Source: Aphrophora alni | Lineage: Eukaryota > Arthropoda > Insecta > Hemiptera > Aphrophoridae | DNA: 64,000 bases | Reading direction: 5' to 3' | NCBI GenBank assembly: GCA_963513935.1 | Contig: OY740769.1 | Span: 38,033,120 to 38,097,119, forward strand | Part shown: positions 34,445-45,800 of the stretch, in pieces | Layout: each line of letters opens with the position of its first letter | Position numbering within the stretch: the first letter of the stretch is position 1 | Translations under genes and position numbers: made by a program | Notes under the pieces: generated by a model | Seen by the model: the letters and a program-made list of their open reading frames with translations, nothing else | Database searches by the model: none | What the model was told of the DNA's origin: nothing

Positions 34445-37400
34445 GATTCCTGATTTATAGTTCAGCAACCATATTAAAAGAAATATAATTAATCAAAATA
34501 GAAATAGTGTATTTATTGATATGATCTATACTAATTGTAGGACCTGAAAACATTAGTGCTGCTGATTTCAAGATCTTCATGAATTTTGTATAGAGTCAAA
34601 GGAAGATCCTATGGCCTTGCAAACCCAGAGGAGGAGGGAATATCCTACACTACTAATGTTCTATAATTTTTACTCATTTATAAAATTCCGTTTGACTTGT
34701 AAAATAACCTAGACTACATTTGAGTCATTACTGAAAAATGTATTAATGACATTTAATATGGATATTTAAAGGAGATGTTTGCTAACTAGAACAAGTTGGA
34801 CTCTTTTGGTTTACAAATGTGAATTTTTAACTTTAAAAAAATGTGTAGAAGTAGGCCTATTTAAAACTTTATAGCCTATATAAATCTGGGTGTTTATTCA
34901 AACTTTCAACTACTCTTATCTTAGTATAATGCTCATTTTTGATACAATAATTAATATGTCATGATGTTTATGAAAGATACCTGACTTCACCTTTTCAATT
35001 TGTACCTGTTTTATTATAGATCTATAGGACCTGATATTGTAAAAAGTAAATTTTATGCCAGTTTCAATTCAAAACTAAGATTTTTGCTTTTTTAGCAAAA
35101 GAACAGTTTTGTTAATTATCATAGGATTGAGGCAGTATTACTCAATCCTACAAACAAAAATAGTGTGAAGTAGTCACCCCTACAGTGGATAAATTATATT
35201 TGTGTGCAACTGGTTCAATAGTAGCCTACCACTGAATGTTACTTACATTGAGTTCAGTTATAGGCTACTGTGTTAGGTTAAGTTACCTAAAAAAAATTAC
35301 TGTATTATAGTTGGTTTTGGGCCTTTTTTAATTTTCACATTTTGATATCATTATTTTACATATAAAAAATCAAGGTGTAAAAGATTTTTCACAATTAAGT
35401 TATCTATGTTGTTATTTCATGTGAAAATATGTAACTTATGAATATCTGTAATTTTAAAAGTTGCAATAATATAAATATGGTATTATTTACAGTCTATTTA
35501 AAATATTTTACAGTTTAAAAGTCAAAAAGCTTCAGCTCGTTATAAATTGGCGAGGCTTTATTTCATTTAGCTATTTTCAAGAACCTTTCTTTTCCTTTTA
35601 CTCATGTAAACTTGATGCTGAACAGATACAATGATACAATCCTATAGTCAAGACCTATCAAAGAATGTACAGTTCTCACAATCCTCGATACTGGTTTGGG
35701 ATGGCTTAATAAGACATGAAGTTCATTTGTCCAATTGGGGACACACATTGGTGATACGCCATTTAAAACATTTTGAAGCTAACATTCATTAATTTTTATT
35801 TTCATTATGACAATGATTCAGTCTGAGATTAGCTGATTTGATTCCATGTCAATTGATGACATGTAATATACTGTTTGATGATTTTGTAAATAATTTACGA
35901 GTAAATTCATAACCAAAAAAATGAATATGATAATTAGAAAGTAGGTTAGGTTCAATTGCATTTTGTTTTAAAAACGACTGAAACTACTAGCTGTAAAATA
36001 TATTAGAACTGTTAGTATCTTATAAGTCAGAACTTGGAATAGAAAATGAAGATCAATCAACTCATTGGTTAGTAGTATGCACAACAAGAAATAATATGAG
36101 AATTGGACATGCAATGCAGAGTATGACTACAGCTATAATCTATATTCCCTTGAATAAATTACCTACAAACAAATATTGACATCACCACAGTTTTTAACTA
36201 GGAATAATAGGCTTTACTTATAATCAATGGTTGACTTTTGCATGTCATAAACATTATTTTTCAATTATTAACACTATTTATTAAAATACCATTAAATTAC
36301 GTAACAAAAATACATAAAACGTTTTAATATAAATAATTTTTACATTTTTTGATTGTTTTACGAGATTTTCATATTTTTATTAAAAGACAAATATTTTAAT
36401 AATGTAATACAAGGGGGTGTGTGACGAATTTAGGGGAGGATTAATAAATGGGTAAGCACCTAAGGATAGGACATTTTAAGCATTTAATAATCTTACCTGT
36501 TAAAAGGTGATTGGAATAGGAACAAGTTAAATTCTTTGGTAAGAAGTATAAAGCGCATTTATCCACATAAAACGGATTAATTGTAAAATTTTAATTTGAA
36601 AACGAAAACAGACCGATCTTTATTTGCAAACAGTCTAAAGTCTAACGATAAATACCACAGCCTTCATAATATTGTAATGGACTAAAAAAATATATGTATT
36701 ATCCATCTAAGTATGTAAAATATTATTTTTATATTCTGCGATTTCGTACTCCAGTCGTTACCATAAGAGACCGAAAAGGTTACACCCTAATAAAAAGAAA
36801 TAAAAACAATAGAGAGAGGTAGTCAATTGAAAGGACAATAAATACAAAGCTTTTTCATCGTTGTTGTACAATGTGAGACACGTACATTAGTTTATTTTTA
36901 CAATTATTATCTAAATCGGCCCAGACGATATAGATTAAATGTAAATATACACTTATGACCCAAAGTGTATTTAAAGGAAAATTATTGTATGCTAGAATAA
37001 TTGTTATTGTAAGAACTATATTATTTTTGCTACAACAATAAAAATGGTAATTTTCTGACATGTTAGAACTCGGTGTAGTTAGTTTACGAACATAATTAGT
37101 ATAGTTTCATTTTGCACTGCAGCTGTTATTATAATTAAGAGAAAATTTACTGAGAAATCCTGTTTACATGGGACTGTTACCATGGTTACGGATTTTTTCT
37201 ACTCATAATATATTATGATATTATTATCTCAACGTTCTATCAATACAGGAATAATTTTTTTAAATTTAACTAATGTAGAAATTAGAATTATTTATTGTAG
37301 TACAAGTTCTTTCTTATTTAGAATATTTTGAAATGATATTCTATAAATAATAATTAATTATAGGTACCTATTTTGGTGAAAAACCATTACCATAAAAATA

Positions 37401-37685
37401 TTCTATTTTCCAAGTATGTATGTGAAAGTTATTTTTATTAGAGTTACTGCTGTGATTGTGGACTACCTAATATTGTAGTCTATTTTGTATATTTTTTTTA
37501 AGGATATTGATATTAGCTAATGACTTTATATTTTGTTTAGGAGTTCTTAAAAAAGTATAAATCCTATTTAACAAAATAGCATTTTATTTTAAAAAGAAAT
37601 AAATTTAAACACCTATTAGCCAACTAAGTTAACATAGGCTATGTAAACCACAGATTGACAGATATTTTGTGCATGCCTTAAGTAA
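34445..37685. other. Gene-free stretch
   Basis: More than 3 kb of AT-rich sequence without a recognised gene, RNA or repeat. Confidence 0.4.
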
Positions 37686-37691
37686 CTTTAC

Positions 37692-38393
37692 AAGGCGCGT
37701 TTACACTGGCAACAAAACATGTTTATAAACAGTGTTTCGGAACAATGTTCCTCAAATCGAAATATAACTACTTTAAACAATGTTTCGGAACAGAAATTCG
37801 GTGTTTCTCCACATGTTTCTTGTTTCCCGTAGAAAGCGGTAAGATCAAAGGGTGTTTATAAACATTGTGGAAGTTTCGGAAACGCAAGACGTTTACATGT
37901 AGGAACATTGTCCTGAAACATTCAGGTCTACCAATAATTTTTGATTCGTAATAACCTCAAGGTAATAGCAAGTTTTTCTTGAACGGATATTGGTTTCCTA
38001 AAATTACTGTCTTTCCTTCCTATTTTGTGGCCAATACTAGTTATAAGAAACTCAAAATCTTCACTTGTCATTCGACAAAAATTTTTAAAGCTTCCATCAC
38101 ATCTTATTTCCCCACCCAGATCCACGTCATCTTTTCTAAGGTCTTTCAATAGGTCACTTCCACTGTAAACTCCTCGTGACGCAAGTGAAGGCCTTACCCA
38201 GAACCTCCTGGGTTTTCTGTCACAACACAATAAAAAACACATGTAGCGGCAGCTAGAAGAAGAGCATCCTCCTCAGACGTCATCTTCAAGAGTGTGGCTG
38301 TCCCTGTGTTTAGGAAAATTGTGTGCAAAATTAGTAGCAAAATATAAACAAAGTTCCAAAAACATTGTTTTGTTTCTAGTGTAAACCCGCCTT
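37692..38393 (-). mobile_element. Harbinger-type deletion derivative
   Basis: The ends at 37692-37720 and 38363-38393 are imperfect inverted repeats: AAGGCGCGTTTACACTGGCA against, inverted, AAGGCGGGTTTACACTAGAA, both followed by ACAAAACA. Inside the left end, words such as TGTTTCGGAACA and TGTTTATAAACA recur. The only coding content is the start of a Harbinger transposase. The flanking 3-bp duplication could not be confirmed. Length about 700 bp, so most of the gene is deleted. Confidence 0.75.
37928..38283 (-). pseudogene. HARBI1-like transposase, N-terminal part
   Basis: ATG at 38283 begins MTSEEDALLLAAATCVFY. After a frameshift near 38215 the text is KPRRFWVRPSLASRGVYSGS, then LLKDLRKDD, FKNFCRMTSEDFEFLITSIG and RKDSNFRKPISVQEKLAITL with RLL. 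This is the well-known N-terminal block of PIF/Harbinger transposases (RRFWV.P....R...G.F..L..ELR.D...F..F.RM....FD.LL..I...I...DT..R..I....RLA.TLR.LA). The nuclease DDE portion is absent. Confidence 0.9.
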
Positions 38394-38461
38394 TATATTT
38401 CCCACAGTCTTCTCACAAAGGTGATATAATTAGTAAGTAAAATCATAAGATGAGCAAGATG

Positions 38462-38625
38462 TAGTCTGTCATAAAGTTGTAACTTTCGGAGTTAATGTAG
38501 CGAAGCAGTAATCTGTGTACTTAGTTTTCTTGGAATGGTTTGTACTGTTAAGTCAGGCTTGGGGAATAAGTAGAAGTGAGGACATGTCCCTTACACAAGT
38601 CACAATTCTAGTTTGAGGCAATTCA
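38462..38625 (+). repeat. Dispersed repeat family 1, copy B
   Basis: Carries only the 3' half of the family: AAGTTGTAACTTT, AAGCAGTAATCTGTGTACTT, AGTTTTCTTGGAATGG, TTAAGTCAGGCT and the trailing CAGTCTGAGG-like end (here AGTTTGAGGC). Confidence 0.8.
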
Positions 38626-38629
38626 CTAC

Positions 38630-41100
38630 TGTAGTTTGATTACTCTAGATTTTGCAGACTTAGGCCTATAGTTGTAGTTAATTTTCACTTTCTTCACAAT
38701 AACAAAGATAAAATTACATGTTTTACACATTGAAAGATCGCTAGCATAGCTCCTAATTTATTTTTAAATTATCAAATTGATTTAAGTTATTCACCTTCAT
38801 CTCTCCCCTTTCTAATCTGACAATGGTCAAACCATGGTACTTTTTTACCACTATAATTAAATATGTGTGTAGGCCCCTACCCTGAATTCAATAGTTAATA
38901 TTTAAGAGATTGCTTAAAAGGAGAAACCTGGGTCAGATGTATATCTAAATTTTCTCATAGAATAAACCTTAAAAAAAAATTATTTTGCAGTATATTAAAA
39001 TTTTTGCAAGAATTATTAGACACTGCTGTTGATATAAACAGAAATCTATATTGGGAACAGTCAATGTACTGAAAAATGATGGTGGTAGGTCACTTTTAAA
39101 TGCTGAATTTTAGCTGCACAAGATGTATAGCGCTAACAATACCCAATGGATGTACGTACGCACTAAGAAGTAATTTCTTTATAGGAATATCAGTAACTAT
39201 GTATTTTGCAGATTCATATTTAGCATCTTTATTTTTTTTAAATTTGCTTGATCAATTCCCCTATATTCACCCATTTTTTTCTATTTTACCTTGCATTTTA
39301 TAATCATTAGAAGAATGTATTAAAATTGCTTTGTAACATAAATGCCTAATGAATATACCAATACCAAAATTAACATGTCAGGCGCTCAAAATGGATTGTC
39401 CTGCATACTATGTTTTACACCGGAGACAATTTGCAGATGTATCTGTTTTGTGAGCTTTTGGTGGATATAGGTTTGTACATTCAAGTTTACATTACCAGTT
39501 TGTAAATTCGAACTATTATATTAATTTCATTGATTTACCATAATATACTTCAATAAAATATAAGTTATTTTTTACCAAATCTTGCGAAACTTTATTGGCA
39601 CAAAAGGGTGTAGTGTTGGTAAGGAAAGTACTTGCTTGGCGGCTGTATTTTACCAAGGGAAAAAGTGCTTGAGAGCTACCAAACTTGTGTGGAGTATGTA
39701 AAAGATGTTTGCATTGGAATTTGGAGTGAAAATAAAATAAAAACGTGAAAACTGAGTACTACTTTACGAAAAATAGTTTATAAAAGTTATCGTAAGATAC
39801 ATTTTAATTTTGACTTTAAAAATGAATGTACTTTCATTCATTACAGGATGTGTTTTGGACAGTCCATTGTTTATAACGGAGTAGTGATGGTAATATCAAA
39901 TAATGTATTCTTTAAAATTGAAAAAACAACAGTTTTAAACGTAAATTTTGTCTTATTTCATTAAATTTATCTAATTAATATTGGGAAATTTTGTTTGACA
40001 CCATCATTTCATATTCACCAACTTTCATTTCACATATTCTGATCATGTGAATACAGCTCTAGAAGGGTTAACATTTAAACTACACATGACTCAACTTAAC
40101 AATTAATATTCTCTTTTAGGACAATGTAAACTGATTCTAGTGAGATCAGTGGTGGGAAATTAGTGTTATCTTTCTCTAGTGAAGCAAATAGCAAATGATT
40201 CATAATGAGGCATCACAATATGATAGGCCTGTATCTCACTCTGAAATTTGAACAGCTGTTTTTAAAACTGAAAAAAATCTAAAATCATTGTAAAATTTAA
40301 TTGAAATACAACACTAATTGATAACTGAAAATATCAATTAGTTGTTAATAAATAAAATTAGTTGTTGAGCCATATCAGTGATGAACAATGCCGTGGGGAA
40401 ACAAAATTGCGCATTTTGATAGGTACTTTTGAAAATGATCATATCACCCAATTATATATATTTTGTAAGTCTACATAAAATTTTACATTTAGATTCAGCA
40501 ATATTTGTAGAAACTAATCCACTCATGAGTTCATTTATAGTGAGTACGGATGTGGAAATATTGAGATGCTCTAGCTGGAAGGATACGAGATTTGAGGGAT
40601 AAGGCTCTCTTTTCTTACATCCATGGGTGCTGCTAGACATTTTTATTGTAAGGTGCAATTATTGTGACAAATATTTTAAATATCAATTTCTAAAAATAGT
40701 ATTTTAATGTTACATTATTTGTAGCACTCAATACCCGCAGTTTAAAAACCCAACAATTCCAATTCCCACAAGTTGATGAATACAAACAACCAAAAACAAA
40801 TACTATATTGATCTTGTTTGATAGGCCTTATATTACCACACAGCATAGTTGGAAGATAGAGATGGTTTCAGTTACCAATATGCGGGGAGTGAAGGCTAAC
40901 TTGCTGTGTAGTAACATAGACTAGTATCTCAAACAATACCTCCCCTCCTCTGTTACTGACCTAAATCAGCTTGCCCAAGCTGAGAACTGATTTCGTTAGT
41001 CTGACACCAGCCAGCTATATTTTGTTGTTTATCTTGACATGACTACTGTAGAGTGAATGTAGTGTACAACTTCCTATAAGTGGATTAAGCCTGCATAAAA
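38630..41100. other. Gene-free stretch
   Basis: AT-rich. No gene recognised. The patch 40880-41060 is less AT-rich and may be upstream sequence of the element carrying the SGNH ORF. Confidence 0.35.
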
Positions 41101-41129
41101 CAAATAAAAACTTAAGCACGATAGAGGGG

Positions 41130-41858
41130 AAATAAAAAGAAAAAATTATCATTCTGGGTGATAGTCATGGTAGAAACATCTCAAAAATGGTATCAGAATG
41201 TTTAGAGGATGAGTATGTGGTTACTGGAATTATACATCCAAGTACTCTTATAAAAAAGATAGCTAAATCGGCTAAACAGGTTGCTGCAATTAATGCAGCA
41301 AGACCACCGCATAATATTTGGGGGTTTCAATGACATCTCTCCAGACAAAAACTTCTGTAATACCATAAAAGAATCAGTCAATGAAATCATCCCAATTTCG
41401 CACAAAACTAATGTTATATAAATACTATACCTGCTCCTGAATATACTTTATTGAAAAAATATCTAGTGAACTCTCTTAATAACTGTATACATTCTAAAAT
41501 TAATGAATAAAAAAATTAAAATCCAAGTAGAATCGCTATTAACTTTTTGAATGAAAAACTCTATTCGAACCATTTCACAAATAGTGATCATATAAACTTA
41601 AAGGGGGAAAATATAGTCATAAATAGGCTCACAGAATTGATTTTAAATTCAAGCAAGGCATTAGGGAAACTCATAAGAAAACCTACATTGTTGGAAAAGT
41701 GGTTGATAGCCAATCCGAACGCTAATGTACAGCCTTCAACTAAGGTTCAACATTGTGTACCTAAGATGACTTCGTTGGAAAGATGGCTACTGACTGGCAG
41801 GCCCACTTCAGGAGTGTTAGTGAATGAAAAAGTGACGGAAGTAACTATATTACAATAA
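41130..41858 (+). pseudogene. SGNH/GDSL-hydrolase-like ORF, decayed
   Basis: KKKIIILGDSHGRNISKMVS at about 41135-41190 has the nucleophile block (GDSH). After a frameshift, IFGGFNDISPDKNFCNTIKE at about 41314 carries the block III Asn (GGFND). IPAPEYTLLKKYL and the final block DHINLKG (41586-41606), with the D-x2-H-type end, follow. The last frame continues open for 85 codons with a repeated L-E-[KR]-W-L pattern (LLEKWLI, SLERWLL) to a stop at 41858. SGNH hydrolases cleave esters; related domains occur in ORF1 proteins of CR1-like retrotransposons and in orphan insect repeats. The region has stops and at least two frameshifts. Whether it is a retrotransposon ORF1 or an unrelated mobile gene is open. 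Confidence 0.65.
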
Positions 41859-41929
41859 CTACAATGATGTTATTAATAACTATATTAATGAACTACAATA
41901 AATATTATTGTATTCATTAAACAACATTA

Positions 41930-42265
41930 TATACAGTATCTTCAAGGTAGGAAAGTGTCTGGGATGGAGAGGAAAACTCCACACTTCGTTTGTTGTGTTT
42001 GATTTCAGCGGTAAAATCCTAATAAAAAAAAATATAGACCTCAAATGCTTCTGTGTAAACGCCTAACCTATTTTCGTTTCTTTTATTGTTGTAAAACGTT
42101 TAAAAAAGTACAGAAAGGTGCATATTAAAGAGATGGGCACTTAAAGACATATTATAGCTAAGCAGTAATTTGTGTACCTAGTTTTCTTGGAATGGGTTGT
42201 ATTGTCAAGTCAAGCTAGGGAAGCAAATAAAAGGGAGGACATGCCCAAACACACTCCTAGTCTGA
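41930..42265 (+). repeat. Dispersed repeat family 1, copy C
   Basis: Aligns along its whole length with 1424-1765. It begins about 70 bases after the SGNH-like frame stops, which suggests, but does not show, that the repeat is the 3' untranslated part of that element. Confidence 0.8.
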
Positions 42266-42274
42266 GGGTGTATT

Positions 42275-42725
42275 ACAAAAATGACGTTTTTGTTGTTTTT
42301 CTTTTTGTTTAATAACACTTTTTTCAGGAGCTAAGGGAAGAATATTCCTCCTCCCAGCATCCATGTTTACTTAATCTTTCATTTTGAAAAGTTGTTGGTT
42401 TTGTGTTGAACATTTTAAACTCTGTTTTTGTTCAATCTTGATGGCCGTGATGAATGTTTGATTAAAAAATATTTTTTTTGGGACCTGTGAATCTGAATGA
42501 GAATGAGGGGACGATAGACCAAGTATGCTGTAAATTTTACTGTAATATGTTAGGTTAAATAATACTAATAACTATAAGACAGGATCACTTTGGATGGAAA
42601 AAGGTATTCAGTGAGAACCATTAATTGACATAATTGTAGACAAATATTTATATTTTTATATAAAAAAGCATACATACAGTGATACAAATATTAAAAATTA
42701 AAAAACTTATTGCTATAATAATAAA
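42275..42725. other. OGG1 3' flank
   Basis: AT-rich, between the family 1 repeat and the OGG1 stop codon; presumably holds the OGG1 3' untranslated region. Nothing else recognised. Confidence 0.4.
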
Positions 42726-42727
42726 GA

Positions 42728-42829
42728 TTATTTTAATTTTTTTTTCTTGCTAGTTGTATTGCTTGATGATTGGATTTCTCGTTTTATGTTTGGTTTTTGA
42801 AACATTTTTAAATCTGCACAAAATAGGAC
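42728..42829 (-). CDS. OGG1: OGG1 exon 5 (terminal)
   Basis: Acceptor AATTGTTACAG then VLFCADLKMFQKPNIKREIQ, a serine/threonine stretch and KKKKLK before TAA at 42730-42728. VLFCADL matches human VLFSADL. Found by looking for the predicted phase-0 continuation of exon 4. No AATAAA close downstream was noticed. Confidence 0.9.
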   Translation of the reverse strand, partial: VLFCADLKMFQKPNIKREIQSSSNTTSKKKKLK

Positions 42830-45800
42830 CTGTAACAATTGTAATTAAATTTAAAATTAAATCATTTGATCTACAATCTCTGACAACTTTTAATGATGTG
42901 AAATAAATAAGAACCAAATTTTTAGGGTCTGGAGGAAATTCTAAGGGTTATTAATTAACCCTTTCCTCCGGATACTAAAACTGCAGCAAGTGTCTCATTC
43001 CAGATCTCTTAAATTCTACAATTGGCCAATTTCATTCAATTTATCTTCAAACTTCCATAACTAAATATAAACTTAGTTTATATTAATTAAATGTTTACCA
43101 AATTTACTTAATATATTAAATATAAAATTTTGTAACATAATTAAAAACATTTACTTCCATTAGTCAGAGCTAAAATCTTTAAAAAAATTCAAATCATAAA
43201 ATAAATAAATTAAAACATTACTACATACACACTTAGAGATACTGTTAAATATTTGGTATTACAATAGAACCGTGTTAATCTGGCACTCGGTGGTTTCACA
43301 AACTTGATAATCAGACACTCGGCTTTGTACGGATTTGGTTGGCAGTGGCCATAAGTGCCACCACCATTCATGAGGTAAGTCTGGAATTAACCTGCAAGTT
43401 ACTGTGATGTTGTGTGTCTTGTGTCTTGGTGTAAAACTAATTGAGTTGTTCAGTACAATACTGTTTATAAAACGTAGCATATCGGAGTGTTCCAACATTT
43501 TACTTTCTCATTCTGGTGCCAAATAAGTTACTGTGCTGTTGTGTGTTGTATAACTAAAATTGAGTTCATAGCTATTTATATAAGTGTGCCTAATTTAAGA
43601 AAACAAAAGCATGTGACACTGACAATACACAAAAAACTGGACATAATATGTCGACTAGAAAAAGGTGAGAACCGAATTAATATTATGAATGAACAAGAAG
43701 AGGACCCTTAAGCAACATTACAAGTGCTACTCCCATGGTATCAGATGGTTCCAGATGCTTAATTAATTTTCAAATCAAATCAAGTCATGGGTGATTACCA
43801 AAAAGGCATGAATTTCAAAAACTTTAGAGGCAGATTAACAGAAAAACTAATACCAAAGTTGCCCGCTCAAAGTTTTTAATTTAGATAATACCCCTTACCA
43901 CAACAGTCAGCTTGACAAAGTACTACAACGAAAATTACAATGCACAATGCAAACAACCAGTCCGTATTATTTTTCTTCCAACAACACGTACTAATCATTT
44001 AACCCGTACTCTTTTTGTAATTACTAATTCAAAAACAATTATTCGGGCTTCACTGTATGGGAGCATCTTTATCTACAACGAAAAAACTCAACACTTTTTT
44101 ATGAGTTAAACTGTACGCTTCCCCTATCTCTTTTAAAATACGCACTAGCCTCAAATCCTGATTTTTTTTCTTTCAGGATCTGTTTCCGCGAGAAAAGAAA
44201 TGAATTATCCAATCCACTGGAAGTTTAGGCTTCATTAATTATTTATCTGACCTGGATTGTATAACTCCTTCAACAGTTTGAGTCACCCCAAACTGCCGGT
44301 ACCCCCCCCCTTTTGTATAATACTTCCAGTAACTATATTTATTTTAATTAACTCTTTTGCTCAGAGAGAACACAATTAATTTTATCTATCTTTTTTATCC
44401 CTTGGGAGTGTGTTCTTGAGAATACTTTTCTTAAATACAATATATCTTACCTTTTGAATAATAATATTTCCTGTAAACATGAAAAAAAGCTGTGTGGATA
44501 ATTATACAATACAAGTCTTTGTTTTTGATATTTAAAAATTAACACCCATTTATAATTATAAAAACACCAAAATATTCCTCTGACAAAACTTATTATTTTT
44601 CTATAATCTTTTATTTATGAATTGATTTTCTTTAAATCCTTGGACACTAATTTCTCAGGTAACTTTTATTTAAATTTCTTCATTTAAATTTGCTGTAGCG
44701 CATGTTAGTTTATATGAAATAACCGCAATAGAACTGTATTGCGTACAACTTGTACTACAATGACACATCCTTTAACATTATTATTTAATATTTTTATAAT
44801 TCACCAATATGAATTTCTTATTCAAAATCTACCGACATACGACTTTACTGTCAAAACAAGTAGGCGAAAGTTGACTTTAGACCTAGCCATAGGTCAGTTT
44901 CACTGACCCGCCCTGAGCAGCAAAGTTGGTTACAATTTAGCCAAACCTTGTATTAGGATTAAATTTAGATTTTTCTCTTTTTGACCAAAATATAATCTTA
45001 TACAACGAATTTCCGTTGTAGTACCTACTTTTTTTTGCCTCCACTAAAAATATTATGTTGAACTGGCTTAAAAAATGAAAATCTCTTTCTACCCTAATAT
45101 GCTCAAAATTCAATTGTACGAATTAATTAAATTAGACAAACTAAGACACAAAGTTTATGCAATAGACTGATTATTACCAGAAAAGGGACATTTAATGCTG
45201 AAATTGCTACCATAATATCCTGATCTCAACCCGATCAAACTAATATAGGAAGATGTTAAAAAATGACTGATGAAACATCATATTCAAACTGGACGATATC
45301 ATACCATTGTACAAAAAAAAATTAATTTAAAAACAGAAGAAGATTGAGAATCCCAATGGAATCAATGTTTTATGTAATTGTTTTATTACATAATTAAAAC
45401 AATTTTAAAGATTGAGAGAGGAGATGCCTGTTTATATTATTAGGGAGGGACACAAAAGTACAATAATTCGTATTTACAACAACCTGAACTCTGGCTACAA
45501 TAACTAATAGAGAGATAAAAGATGTGTCTGAAAATAAACATAAATAAAAGAAAGTGTAATCTTCCTCTCTATTTGAGTCATCATTATTACTAATTTTGAG
45601 ATTATTTACTCTACTTTACTTTCATACATATGTATTCATAAGATTTAAATTAAAAATAAAGCACACCATTAGGTAATTAATGACATGTAATCTTTTTAAG
45701 TTTTCCCAGGGCACGCATTCTTTGGAAGAATGTACTTAATTTAAAATACAACCATGATACCTGAAATGCATACATTTATTATCAGATTTACAACAGAAGA

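Noticed and set aside
43912..44109. Open frame crossing the left junction of the nested MITE
   Set aside because: It begins in the transposase and continues into the insert; no conserved protein and an arbitrary junction.
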